NCBI GenBank assembly: GCA_910584035.1
Contig: CAJTZR010000021.1
Coordinates: forward strand, 1 to 20,599
Source of the DNA: an uncultured Christensenella sp.
GTDB lineage: Bacteria > Bacillota > Clostridia > Christensenellales > UBA3700
Direction of reading: 5' to 3'
DNA length: 20,599 nucleotides
The notes beneath the pieces are model-generated. The model saw nothing but the letters and a program-made list of their open reading frames with translations. It ran no database searches and had not been told where the DNA came from. Position numbers and translations under genes: made by a program. Shown here piece by piece: positions 8,001-15,482 of this stretch (its first letter is position 1; each line of letters begins with the position of its first letter).

Positions 8001-8633
8001 ATATTTTAAATTGTCATTTTCTATGCTATAATCGCTATAAAAAACACCTGCCTCCCCTGTGGACATTTCTGGGTACCCTAAGCCAGCAAAAATTTTTGCA
8101 AACTCTGCTCTATTAACTGGATTTAATTTTATACCACCTGCTTCACTATAGTCCATAGCATTTTCATTTAATATATCGTGATTACCAGGAATTACAAAAA
8201 TTTGAAAGTTTTTATTTACATTACCTTTTGCTCTTACTCTGTTTTGCAAATCTCTTAGACCATTTGCAATTTCAATCAAAGCTACCTTTTCACCATCACT
8301 ACTCAAATCACCAGTAACAACTACATAATCTGGTGCTTGTTCATATATATTTGCAAACAATTTTTTTATAACACTACTACTTTCTGTAAGCAATTTGCTC
8401 TCAAACTTACTCTTTTCATACATTGCACTTGATAAATAATCTGAATCATTTTGCTTGTAACACATATAAGTTGGATAATAATGCAAGTCAGAAATATGAA
8501 TTATATTCAAATTATTTTGCACTCTTTCCTCTGCATAAACAATGCCTAACGAACTGCATATTACGCATAACAAAATAATGACTAATAAAGCCATAACCAT
8601 TGACATATTTTGTTTGCAAAAAGTTTTCCTCAT
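5037..8633 (-). CDS. Exported membrane-anchored protein with two metallophosphoesterase domains
   Basis: The 1198-residue product has a signal peptide (about 1-34, probable cleavage after VYA) and a C-terminal membrane helix (about 1153-1181) followed by a lysine-rich tail, so the body is expected outside the cell. The first calcineurin-like domain has D49-x-H51, GD109, GNHD (150-153), H301 in LTHQN and GHMH (341-344). A long, probably helical stretch (about 400-700) follows. Then come a fibronectin-like domain of the purple-acid-phosphatase type (about 735-845) and a second phosphoesterase domain with D860-x-Q862, GD895, GNHD (927-930), H1010 and GHDH (1047-1050). Both metal centres look intact. 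The substrate is unknown; phosphomonoesters, nucleotides or envelope phosphodiesters are possible. The ATG at 8633 follows AGGTGG. It appears monocistronic. Confidence 0.85.
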   Translation of the reverse strand: MRKTFCKQNMSMVMALLVIILLCVICSSLGIVYAEERVQNNLNIIHISDLHYYPTYMCYKQNDSDYLSSAMYEKSKFESKLLTESSSVIKKLFANIYEQAPDYVVVTGDLSSDGEKVALIEIANGLRDLQNRVRAKGNVNKNFQIFVIPGNHDILNENAMDYSEAGGIKLNPVNRAEFAKIFAGLGYPEMSTGEAGVFYSDYSIENDNLKYLPYVAENGNYVYSELASNLHFTWTPALTANSTQLSQGDLSYYVNCLNKFTLLGLDGLVDGKVGGKVEDGVFEWLNGEKGNFTNNIISLTHQNVIPHFTMQERWTKNYLYSNWELVRDSLLKLGVKYNFSGHMHANDIASFCNFDGHTLYDIETGSPVGYGANYRNIDISFYQNGAQDVAQDVASDMTQTLKEISNVDITLLLENGYILDDNQLYINNKVIDDLAEYIDVNLYDNMLTGVLDSAIKHIDKDNFVNFVIESIDKYLDKGLAKNVIKDNSTALRKVIGNLYTQIEAKTLADFVYTGNKKFLQGDDNKLRAYIYTFAEQLINLKIIDDYTVQNMFVDAYTTHLKGGEGIELAGINENLIYSIEEWMPSGRFVESIVDEMRSGNNSMIKLIKQVLTTNYNLTTGINSDDIRDLSGILNFFGVDLKEFNLDKFIQKFAGDKLKKLPSELVDKQIDYILTQSIAKGIGENVSDVIRSLVTDTTYDGVPGVPSKVLFDSTDEHTHFSGGKKRPASITDGRLPSMLTMTFGENKTTDRNLVWFTDKNVTETQIQISEGDRTAFSPTDIGSVVTGCEIIEVDKPLVDIGIITTYTTQELARHTLQITGLKPNTLYTYRVGSGDYFSDYYTFKTGSNAEKTPFEMLIMTDMQGMSATAYQNTAKLMEASQRVSTFGYDFAINLGDLVDSGKNLNQWQYLLNSNTQFFGTIPQVVVAGNHDVSVKKDNENNYMIDTASGKSPLEIYFNMNKNYYSFDYSNVHFVVLDTNDIVNDNLNYTQVEWLKADLEQNYDKLKVVAMHKGIYSAGPHKDDLEIVNMRKVLSKIFSDYKVELVLQGHDHIYSESFFLDGEGKKIKTPAYKQGSPINNNNGGVLYMTMGVSGDKYYDFDSKTDDFISKGKLFQSPKLNNPTFGKLLFDGENISFTAYQYDMQKDSIEQLVMFNTNFINLIISIVVAIIIVAGIILLVILLLRNHKKKIAQCKAEDFEN

Positions 8634-8992
8634 AGAACCACCTTACTTGATTTTATGTAACTTGAATATATCTAATTAAATACATTTGTCCACTATTTTA
8701 AACAATAATAATTATATAAATAAACTAATTAGAATAATCTGTTGCTAATTACAAATTCAGTTAAAAATATTTAAATTAATAGCAATTCACTGCAAAATAT
8801 TTTTTTAATGCTTGCAATTGATTTTTATAATATACCCTATTATATCACAAAAATTATAGTTTGTACTAATATTTATCACATTTTATATTTTAAAAATTAA
8901 AAAATGCAATTTTTTTATTCTGCTAAAACAACTATTTATCAAAAACTAATCAATTTTTTACAAAAATCATTCAAAAATCGATACTAATTATA
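8634..8992 (-). promoter_or_regulatory. AT-rich leader with probable promoter of the phosphoesterase gene
   Basis: No gene is visible in these 359 bp. The best promoter signal is a minus-strand TGATATAAT, with the TATAAT hexamer at 8844-8839 and an extended -10 identical in form to those of the fuc and SHOCT operons. The -35 region is poor. It would give a leader of about 200 nt before the start at 8633. Long T-rich stretches around 8800-8960 have no clear stem, so I see no convincing terminator for the small gene ending at 8993. Confidence 0.4.
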
Positions 8993-9292
8993 TCAATCAT
9001 TTAAAAAGTCATAATTAAGTGGATTATAAACTGGGTCAGGTTTTTCCTCAATAGTAGTCTTAAACACATACCAAATGTTGTTATATCTATCAAAATAAAT
9101 TTTTTTACGTTTTCCATTAATTAAACAATTATACTCTAAAGACAAGCCAAAAGAACCCTTAGGTGTAGTCATAGTTTTCTTATACACTTTATCTATTAGA
9201 TATATTTTATCACCATATATTACTTTTAGTGGACGAATCTCACCATTTTCTGTAAATCGCACAATAACTTCAATAGGTATTTTCTCTTGCAT
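8993..9292 (-). CDS. Small conserved-type protein of unknown function
   Basis: The product is 99 residues, probably cytoplasmic: there is no signal peptide or membrane segment and it looks beta-rich. It runs from IPIEVIVRFTENGEIRPLKVIY through a YLIDKVY segment and a central LEYNCLINGKRKKIYF to a WYVFK segment, ending in an acidic tail. From memory this resembles a short uncharacterised family common in Clostridia (pattern RPLxVxW..YEIDRV...YxCxIxG...W), but I could not verify that. The ATG at 9292 is preceded by AGAGGG; an in-frame start at 9316 is less likely. A -10-like TATAAT at 9325-9320 would place transcription start about 20 nt upstream. It appears to be a single-gene unit. Confidence 0.75.
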   Translation of the reverse strand: MQEKIPIEVIVRFTENGEIRPLKVIYGDKIYLIDKVYKKTMTTPKGSFGLSLEYNCLINGKRKKIYFDRYNNIWYVFKTTIEEKPDPVYNPLNYDFLND

Positions 9293-9319
9293 AATCCCTC
9301 TTACTTTAGTTTGCACTAT

Positions 9320-9325
9320 ATTATA
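9320..9325 (-). promoter_or_regulatory. -10 box of the small gene
   Basis: A perfect TATAAT reads on the minus strand here, with transcription start expected near 9313, just ahead of the ribosome binding site. No good -35 hexamer lies 17 bp upstream, which limits the confidence. Confidence 0.4.
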
Positions 9326-9463
9326 CAGAATAACATAAACATTTTTGGTATTTAATGTTAAAACTAATTAGAATTTTTAATAAAAATATTACAATTATAA
9401 TTTTGTATAGCTTTTACAATAGCAAATTACGATAAATACTCGTAAATTTATAACATTTATGTT

Positions 9464-9493
9464 AAAAAGGCTTTGCAAATGCAAAGCCTTTTT
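9464..9493 (-). terminator. Intrinsic terminator of the GH35/propeller operon
   Basis: AAAAAGGCTTTGC (9464-9476) and GCAAAGCCTTTTT (9481-9493) form a perfect 13-bp stem with a 4-nt loop. It begins 7 bases past the stop codon of the propeller gene and has a T-run on the minus strand inside the stem. It is the strongest terminator in the window. Confidence 0.9.
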
Positions 9494-9500
9494 CTTTTGT

Positions 9501-10871
9501 TTATTTGTTTAATTTTGCAACCATTTCATCAATTAATCTAATATCAATAACTTTACTTGCAATGATTGTTTTATCTTTAACAAACTTACCATAAGTGCTT
9601 GTCATTATTTGATAGCCACCATCAAACACAACATTACCACTATAACCGCAATCACCATTAGCATTCATTTCTGACTTTGTTTGGTCTTTCAAATACGTAT
9701 GTGCAAGTTTTATACGATATTGCCCTTCTTTACAATTAATTAAGTCATCATATGTGCCAACCCAAGCTACCCATCCTTCACTATACCACATACCATTACC
9801 ACTGCCATTTTTTTCAGTTGAAACTTTTAGCTTGTTTATATCTTTATTGATTGACCTAAATGTAATAAATAATCTATCATTACCATTTTTATCTTTTATC
9901 CATTCAGCTTTATGTCTTTCACCATTGACAGATGCTGGCAAAAATTTTGGTTCACCCCAAGTAGCTCCCTCATCGTTAGATATAGAAATAAAGCTATTTA
10001 GTTCCTTATTACGATGATTGCCATTACTTCTTGCGATAAGACATAATTGGTCGCCCTCACCTCTATCGCTTCTAACAACTTCTACTTCGCACATAAAAGC
10101 TTTCTTTTCAATCTTTCTGTATTGAGAGAAATACTTTTCAGGTACTGACCAACTCATATATCCGTAATCGTCAAAGCTCAAAATAGTTTTGTAATTGTAA
10201 GCGTTGTCATCGTGGAAAAAGCCCATCCATTTATTAACCCATCTACCATTTTCTTTCAATTGAGTAAGTGATGCCATTGCAACAATTGGTGCAACAAAGT
10301 TTTCACCTTTTTTACCATTGTAATCTAAGCCATAAAAATTTTGGAATTCTGTCCAACCAGTAATGCCGTCATTGCTAACAGACACATTAAATCCATTACC
10401 TTTAAATCTACCACCCCAAGTAGGACAACCACTGATTAACACATATTTACTATATTCATCGCTTTGTCCTCTATTGAATTGCAATTTATAAATAGTAGGT
10501 GTCTCCATACTATTTTGCCAGGTTTTAGGCAAACCCTCTATCTTTTGCCAAGTTTTGCCATTATCCTCTGATACTTTACCGCCAATAGCACCTCTACCGT
10601 GACCCAATGAGTAATAAATAACCATTCTGCCATCGTCTAATTGTACAGCATCTGGGTGAGCAAGATATTCTATGCTATCATCAACAGTAGTATATCCATA
10701 CATTGATTTGTATTGTTCCTCTTCCGTGTCATTCATTGCCGTAGCATCCAAATCAATCTGTGGAATACTATAACTATCTAATATTCCATCATTTTTAGGA
10801 CTACAACCAGCAAGTGTAAATGCCAATATTGCCATTAAGACAACTACAGCAACTAAAATTTTCTTTTTCAT
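9501..10871 (-). CDS. Beta-propeller (BNR/Asp-box, sialidase-like fold) lipoprotein
   Basis: The 456-residue product begins with a lipoprotein signal: MKKKILVAVVVLMAILAFTLAGC, split as a K-rich start, a hydrophobic core, and a LAGC lipobox with C23. It is therefore expected to be anchored on the outer face of the membrane. Asp boxes are visible at S101-D103-G105-TW and S298-D300-G302-TW, with a weaker one near S165-D167. Sialidase-like landmarks E263, R281, R339 and Y427 may be active-site residues, but the FRIP arginine motif of true sialidases is absent. I call the fold, not the activity: a glycan-cleaving or glycan-binding propeller. The ATG at 10871 has an AGAGGG site in front; the reading frame extends upstream to 10913 without lipoprotein character. 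It follows the GH35 gene by 75 bp and is followed at once by a terminator. Confidence 0.8.
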   Translation of the reverse strand: MKKKILVAVVVLMAILAFTLAGCSPKNDGILDSYSIPQIDLDATAMNDTEEEQYKSMYGYTTVDDSIEYLAHPDAVQLDDGRMVIYYSLGHGRGAIGGKVSEDNGKTWQKIEGLPKTWQNSMETPTIYKLQFNRGQSDEYSKYVLISGCPTWGGRFKGNGFNVSVSNDGITGWTEFQNFYGLDYNGKKGENFVAPIVAMASLTQLKENGRWVNKWMGFFHDDNAYNYKTILSFDDYGYMSWSVPEKYFSQYRKIEKKAFMCEVEVVRSDRGEGDQLCLIARSNGNHRNKELNSFISISNDEGATWGEPKFLPASVNGERHKAEWIKDKNGNDRLFITFRSINKDINKLKVSTEKNGSGNGMWYSEGWVAWVGTYDDLINCKEGQYRIKLAHTYLKDQTKSEMNANGDCGYSGNVVFDGGYQIMTSTYGKFVKDKTIIASKVIDIRLIDEMVAKLNK

Positions 10872-10946
10872 AATTCCCTCTCTATAACTTAGATTCTCGA
10901 CACAAACTCTCAAACATACATTTTACAAACTTTAAATTCAGTGTAA

Positions 10947-12710
10947 TCAACCTAAGTCTGGTTTATTATCAATTACAACCTCACCTTTCTTATATCCCTC
11001 AATATCAAATACAACAATTTCATTATCCTTGTCAGTATGCAATAAAGAACCTGGAATATACAAAGCTTTTTGCGGACCTTTTTTAGTCCAATATCTACCA
11101 ATATTAAAGCCGTTTATCCAAACATTACCTTTAGTGAAGTTATCCATATGTACAAAACATTCACCATTGCTATTAGCCTTAAACGTTCCTCTTAAGAAAA
11201 CTGGTTCATTATTTGCCATATCTTTTGTATATTCTAGTTTCTCCAAATTATCCATTGGTAAACAATATACATCATAACCAAACATAATTTGATTACCCAA
11301 TACTAATCTCTCTAAACCTTTTCTATCCTCTAAGTTAGTACCATAATTGATTCTTCCCATTGCGTCAACTAAAACGCCAATCTTCTTTTCACCCTCAAAA
11401 CTGCTCAAAATCAATTGATGTTTGTTTATTCCAAGCAAATTCTTTTGTTTGTTTCTATCCATTACAGCAACTTTCTTATCATCAACATAAACGTGTGCAA
11501 TATCGTGAACGCCCTCAAATTTCAAAATTGACATTACGTATTTACCTTTTAGTTTAGTTTCATAGTAGATAAAACCAAAGTTTTGTCCAAAGTATTCCAT
11601 ACTTTCAGGTGTTGCACATCTATATTTAGTACCGATTTTTGATAGGTTATCTGAAAGTTTTGCACTTTCTGTAAACTTAACAACGCCTATATTTTGCATT
11701 TCTGGACTTTTAGGTAGCGGTGTCAATTCCATACCTTGAGCTTTATACATTAATTCCCTAACTGCGTGATAAGCTGGGGTATAATCTCCCCATTCAGTCA
11801 AAAATGCACAATAGTCATAGCTTGTAACAGTTGGCTGAATTTTGTTTTGAGCAAAGTTTGAACCTGCCCAAAAACCAAAGTTAGTACCGCCGTGGAACAT
11901 ATAAACATTAAAGTTAGCATCTAAATCAAGGAACTCTTTAATCTCATAAACTACAGAATTACTCTTTCTTGTGTGGTGTTTTTCACCCCAATGGTCAAAC
12001 CAACCGCACCAAAACTCACCGCAGAATAAAGGCATATTTTCTTGGAATCCATTTAACGCATCAAATGCAGATTTTACATTACTACCAAAGTTTAGCACTT
12101 TATAAACGCCGTCCACTGAACCGCCAGATAGCATATTACACCAGTTTCCATCAGCTGTAAATAACATTACATCCATTTCAAACTTAGCGTACAAACTTTT
12201 TATCCAATTTGAATATTCATAATCATTCGCATAACTACCATATTCATTTTCTACTTGCATCATTAACACGTTGCCACCATTAGACTCAAGGTGAGGTTTA
12301 ATTTTTGCAAACAACACTGCAAACCAATCCTCTACATGCTTTTTGTAATTTTCATTGTTGCAACGCAAACGAATATTTCTATCTGCAAGTAACCACGCTG
12401 GCAAACCACCAAAGTCCCACTCTGCACAAATATATGGACCTGGACGAACAATTACATACAATCCCACTTTTTCAGCAATATTAATAAATCTTTCCAAGTC
12501 AAGTATTCCCTCAAAGTCATACTCGCCTTTTTTAGGTTCGTGCAAATTCCAACAAGTATAAGTTTCAACTGTGTTAAAACCACAAAGCTTGATTTTTGTC
12601 AATCTGTCTTCCCAATACTCTGGCATTGTTCTAAAATAGTGCATCGCACCAGAATAAATGTTAATCTTTTTACCATTCAATAAGAAATCTTTACCTTTAA
12701 TCTCAAACAT
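10947..12710 (-). CDS. GH35 beta-galactosidase, cytoplasmic
   Basis: This family hydrolyses terminal beta-galactosides by a retaining mechanism. The TIM-barrel motifs are clear: YSGAMHYFR near 19-27, CWNLHEP around 53-59, RPGPYICAEWDFGGLP at 89-104, the acid/base region QVENEYGSY with E156, and the nucleophile E232 in CGEFW, followed by MFHGGTNFG. The C-terminal part (about 370-587) fits the beta-sandwich domains usual in the family, with the closing GNVWINGFNIGRYW segment. No signal peptide is present, so the substrate must be an imported oligosaccharide. The ATG at 12710 follows GGGGT; a TTG at 12728 is a weaker alternative. At 587 residues it is normal family length. It is the first gene of a two-gene operon with the propeller lipoprotein. 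Confidence 0.93.
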   Translation of the reverse strand: MFEIKGKDFLLNGKKINIYSGAMHYFRTMPEYWEDRLTKIKLCGFNTVETYTCWNLHEPKKGEYDFEGILDLERFINIAEKVGLYVIVRPGPYICAEWDFGGLPAWLLADRNIRLRCNNENYKKHVEDWFAVLFAKIKPHLESNGGNVLMMQVENEYGSYANDYEYSNWIKSLYAKFEMDVMLFTADGNWCNMLSGGSVDGVYKVLNFGSNVKSAFDALNGFQENMPLFCGEFWCGWFDHWGEKHHTRKSNSVVYEIKEFLDLDANFNVYMFHGGTNFGFWAGSNFAQNKIQPTVTSYDYCAFLTEWGDYTPAYHAVRELMYKAQGMELTPLPKSPEMQNIGVVKFTESAKLSDNLSKIGTKYRCATPESMEYFGQNFGFIYYETKLKGKYVMSILKFEGVHDIAHVYVDDKKVAVMDRNKQKNLLGINKHQLILSSFEGEKKIGVLVDAMGRINYGTNLEDRKGLERLVLGNQIMFGYDVYCLPMDNLEKLEYTKDMANNEPVFLRGTFKANSNGECFVHMDNFTKGNVWINGFNIGRYWTKKGPQKALYIPGSLLHTDKDNEIVVFDIEGYKKGEVVIDNKPDLG

Positions 12711-13335
12711 TTTTACCCCATAAAACAATTAAATTTTTTATATATTCAAGTTGACACTTACCAACTCGTCAATCAATTTTGTACAGCAAAATTCTCTACT
12801 TTTAGTATTTTGTTAAATTATATATTTTATAAATTATATGCCACATAATTTAAATAGACTAAATGTAAACAAGGACATTGCTCTTTATTTATAATTCAAT
12901 TAAGCATTATTTGAATTAATTGCCGTTGCTGTCATATAAAACTTTGTGTCGTTTATCAGTGCCCATACAAAAAATACTTGTGTAACATATTGACAGCTTA
13001 CAATGATATACAATTTTAGTATAACATTATATTATAATGGTTGTCAATATCAATCTCAAAAAAATATGTGATTTGTCAAACATATTTCACAACTTTTTTG
13101 ATTTTTTTAATTTTTTTGAGTTTGTTTGATTTTGCAGTATAAAAAGAGTTTTTAGCAATTTTTCATTTACTCGCAAAGTATTTGTTGATAATTAAGCTTT
13201 ACTTAAGCTTTAATAAATTATATGGCAATTTTTAATGTAATATTTTATCCATCATTTTTATCTTGTATTCTTAGCTTTAATAAACAAAGCTTTTCAATTT
13301 AAAATTGTTTAAGTCTATCCATATATAAGTATAAA
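12711..13335. other. Long leader and regulatory interval upstream of GH35
   Basis: No gene is visible. The interval contains the GH35 promoter (13018-13047) and about 300 nt of leader. It has several copies of the pentamer pair TTGAC/GTCAA: an inverted pair at 12751-12755 and 12768-12772, and ATATTGACA (12987-12995) against TGTCAATAT (13042-13050). Directly upstream of the -35 box on the minus strand lies AAATATG (13062-13068) opposite CATATTT (13081-13087). Runs of T separated by G occupy about 13087-13135. I see no recognisable riboswitch. Confidence 0.5.
13018..13047 (-). promoter_or_regulatory. Promoter of the GH35 operon
   Basis: On the minus strand a perfect TTGACA (13047-13042) is separated by 18 bp from TATACT (13023-13018). 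Transcription would start near 13011, about 300 nt before the GH35 start codon. The -35 box forms one arm of the 9-bp inverted repeat shared with 12987-12995. Confidence 0.6.
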
Positions 13336-13368
13336 AAAGCATACCTTATTTTTATAAAAGTATGCTTT
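13336..13368 (-). terminator. Terminator of the SHOCT membrane-protein operon
   Basis: AAAGCATAC (13336-13344) pairs with GTATGCTTT (13360-13368) around a 15-nt loop that can itself pair partly. The A-rich left flank gives TTTTTT on the minus strand. It lies about 50 bp past the stop codon of the second membrane protein. Confidence 0.75.
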
Positions 13369-13418
13369 AATTTTTATTATTTGATAATTGCTATTATTCT
13401 TTATGTCCAAAAACAAAT

Positions 13419-14213
13419 TTAATTATTAAGCAGTTTATTCTTTAAATTAGCAAAATCAGTATCATCAATTAAGCCATTGTCCAATAATTCCTTATATTGT
13501 TTTAAAACTTCAACAACTGTTTTCATATTTTTCTCTTCACAATTTGCAGTTGTATTTGTATAAGCTTGAACATTTCCCCCATTACTAGCATTTTCTTGTT
13601 GCAAATTTTCATTTGAATTTTGCTCATTAGTATAAATAGCTTGATTAGGCATATTATTTCCCATAATATTCGCATAAAATGCACGTTTTTTCTCTTCATC
13701 ACCTGCTATTTTATATATTACTAGTGACACAACTATACCAACCACTATCAGTGTAGCTACTATTAAGCCAACATAAGAAACTGTTACTATATCAGCTTTC
13801 ATTTGTTCACCATATAATTCATCCTCTATTTCACCAGTTAAACATATTCCAAGTATCATATAAATTATATTCATTATGTAACAAGCAAGATTTGTTCCTA
13901 TCTGTACACTAGATGTAATTCTGCTGTTATAAAACAAACTTGTAAGCACTGCACCAAGCATAGTCAAACAGCTTACAATAAGTTGAATCACAACAAACAA
14001 TCGTATAGTACTAACAAGTGAACTATCTAGTTGAAACATTAACTTTAATATTGAATCAAATGCACTAAATCCATTTATTTTGTAATTTAATGTCAAAACG
14101 CCATTTAAAATTTCTATTTGGCTCAATGGTGCCATCATAGTTAAAAAAGTTACCAAGCCCATTAAAAAAGTTAAAATTGTTAAAGCTTTCTTTTCTTCAT
14201 TTTTATTTATCAT
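13419..14213 (-). CDS. Four-helix membrane protein with SHOCT-like C-terminus (paralogue 2)
   Basis: The 264-residue protein has four probable membrane helices between about residues 10 and 170. A polar, Asn/Gln-rich linker (about 185-230) follows, then a C-terminal segment of the form VVEVLKQYKELLDNGLIDDTDFANLKNKLL, matching the SHOCT short C-terminal domain (leucine-rich helix, glycine, I-x-x-x-x-F, lysine-rich helix). Its function is unknown; SHOCT tails are usually thought of as interaction modules. It is clearly a paralogue of the gene just upstream: both share a first helix ending in a PL-Q motif, an extracellular INGFS motif and the same helix spacing. The ATG at 14213 with AAGGGGG in front lies 10 bp after the preceding stop codon. 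The frame is open upstream to 14264, but that would overlap the neighbour. Confidence 0.75.
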   Translation of the reverse strand: MINKNEEKKALTILTFLMGLVTFLTMMAPLSQIEILNGVLTLNYKINGFSAFDSILKLMFQLDSSLVSTIRLFVVIQLIVSCLTMLGAVLTSLFYNSRITSSVQIGTNLACYIMNIIYMILGICLTGEIEDELYGEQMKADIVTVSYVGLIVATLIVVGIVVSLVIYKIAGDEEKKRAFYANIMGNNMPNQAIYTNEQNSNENLQQENASNGGNVQAYTNTTANCEEKNMKTVVEVLKQYKELLDNGLIDDTDFANLKNKLLNN

Positions 14214-14223
14214 AAGTCCCCCT

Positions 14224-14949
14224 TTACTTGATATTTTCAAGCATTTGTCCTTTTTTATAATCATATTCCTCTTTGGTTATAATATTTTCATCAAGCAACA
14301 TTTTAAAATCTTTTAACACCTTATACAAGTTTTGTGCTTCAATAAGTTTGCTTGCATAATTTATTGCTTGTGGTTGCTTAACATTTTGCATTACCATTCC
14401 CATACTATTAGGCTCACAAACTAACATTTGGTTTACATAATCGTTTTGTTGTAGTAAATCATTTTTTTCCTTGTTTTTCATAACAATATCTACTATTATT
14501 AACACAACATTAATTATTGCCATAACAATTAAATTGATATATGCAAGAGTATAAGCACTTTCATAGTCCCAAAACTCTAGCAAAACATCAAAACCAAGCC
14601 CCTCAACCATATAAATAATTGAAAAAATAAAACACAATATATCAAAAGCTAGGACTGCACTTTTCAAAGTGCGATTTTTTGGCAAGCATAAATATAAAAT
14701 TGGTAGCAATATCGCTATTGCAGAAATTACAATTTGAATTATACTTAATGTTCCAACCATTATTATATACCAGTCTAAATCTACATATATACCTAATGGA
14801 AACTCAAATTCTAGTGAACTAAAACCATTTATTATTAAATCCCCATACGGAAATTGTACTAAAGGAACTAGCATTAATAAAATTGAAGCTATTCCTACCA
14901 CTAGAGAGATACTCCCTACCAATGCTTTTTTTAAATGCATCTTTTGCAT
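14224..14949 (-). CDS. Four-helix membrane protein with SHOCT-like C-terminus (paralogue 1)
   Basis: The 241-residue protein has hydrophobic helices near residues 9-30, 58-82, 95-115 and 133-155. Then come a polar linker and a C-terminal AQNLYKVLKDFKMLLDENIITKEEYDYKKGQML segment typical of SHOCT domains. The loop after helix 1 contains INGFSSLEF, which is mirrored in the downstream paralogue. No catalytic motif is visible, and I do not recognise a named family beyond the tail. The ATG at 14949 follows GGGGG at a 5-bp distance; a GTG at 14961 inside the ribosome binding site is an unlikely alternative. The gene leads a two-gene operon from a strong promoter, divergent from an XRE regulator. 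Confidence 0.75.
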   Translation of the reverse strand: MQKMHLKKALVGSISLVVGIASILLMLVPLVQFPYGDLIINGFSSLEFEFPLGIYVDLDWYIIMVGTLSIIQIVISAIAILLPILYLCLPKNRTLKSAVLAFDILCFIFSIIYMVEGLGFDVLLEFWDYESAYTLAYINLIVMAIINVVLIIVDIVMKNKEKNDLLQQNDYVNQMLVCEPNSMGMVMQNVKQPQAINYASKLIEAQNLYKVLKDFKMLLDENIITKEEYDYKKGQMLENIK

Positions 14950-15097
14950 ATTTTCCCCCACTCAAAACTAAATACTATTGCTACATAAATAAAATATTTT
15001 AACAAGCAACACTTAAGTTTTATATCATCTGTTTAGTATTAATATTGTTCTAAATAATCTAAAAAGAAAATTACAACTACCTATTTAATTGTGTTAC

Positions 15098-15127
15098 ATT
15101 ATATCATTTGATAATCATAAATGTCAA
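15098..15127 (-). promoter_or_regulatory. Promoter of the SHOCT operon
   Basis: On the minus strand a perfect TTGACA (15127-15122) and a perfect TATAAT (15103-15098) are separated by 18 bp, with an extended TGA before the -10. Transcription would start near 15091, giving a leader of about 140 nt. This is the closest match to the sigma-A consensus in the window. Confidence 0.8.
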
Positions 15128-15133
15128 GCGTTT

Positions 15134-15195
15134 GGGTGAAGTTTAACCCCTAAATTTTTTGGCAATAATGATAAACTTAAGGTGAAAGGTAACCC
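15134..15195. promoter_or_regulatory. Repeated GGTGAA/TAACCC boxes, candidate XRE operators
   Basis: GGGTGAAGTTTAACCC (15134-15149) is a near-palindrome (GGGTnAAnnTTnACCC). A related GGTGAAAGGTAACCC lies at 15181-15195. The first copy abuts the -35 box of the divergent SHOCT promoter. The second sits just before the ribosome binding site of the XRE gene. This placement fits control of both directions by the XRE protein, which is inference. Confidence 0.5.
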
Positions 15196-15211
15196 ATAAG
15201 AGGTAGTTAAT

Positions 15212-15454
15212 ATGAATATAAGTCAAGCTGTAGCACTTAGGATAAAAGAATTACTTGCAATGCAAGGCATTTCTCAATATAAACTTGAGCATAAAGCTTG
15301 CCTATCCCACGACACAATAAAAAGCATAATGAAAGGCAAGGCAAAAGGTGTAAACCTCAAAACACTAATAGCAATAGCAGACGGCTTTGATATGACAATC
15401 AGCGAGTTTCTTAATAGCGAACTTTTCTTATATGACAATTTAAATATGGACTAA
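15212..15454 (+). CDS. Small XRE/Cro-C1-type transcriptional regulator
   Basis: The 80-residue protein is almost entirely a Cro/C1-type helix-turn-helix domain. IKELLAMQGISQYKLEHKA (11-29) gives helices 1-2, LSHDTIKSIMKGK (31-43) is the recognition helix, and VNLKTLIAIADGFDMTISEFL (47-67) is the typical closing helical pair. A short acidic tail ends the protein. There is no sensor domain. AAGAGG at 15198-15203 supports the ATG at 15212. It is the only plus-strand gene seen, divergent from the two SHOCT membrane proteins, with repeated boxes in the shared intergenic region. Autoregulation and control of the membrane-protein operon are likely but not shown. Confidence 0.9.
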   Translation: MNISQAVALRIKELLAMQGISQYKLEHKACLSHDTIKSIMKGKAKGVNLKTLIAIADGFDMTISEFLNSELFLYDNLNMD

Positions 15455-15482
15455 AATACTATTACAACTCATACAAAAACAC

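Noticed and set aside
9501..10871. Naming the propeller lipoprotein a sialidase
   Set aside because: Asp boxes define only the fold. The FRIP arginine motif is missing and the arginine triad cannot be confirmed from the sequence.
12711..13010. Riboswitch in the GH35 leader
   Set aside because: No recognisable conserved core or strong stem series could be found by eye; only short inverted repeats are present.
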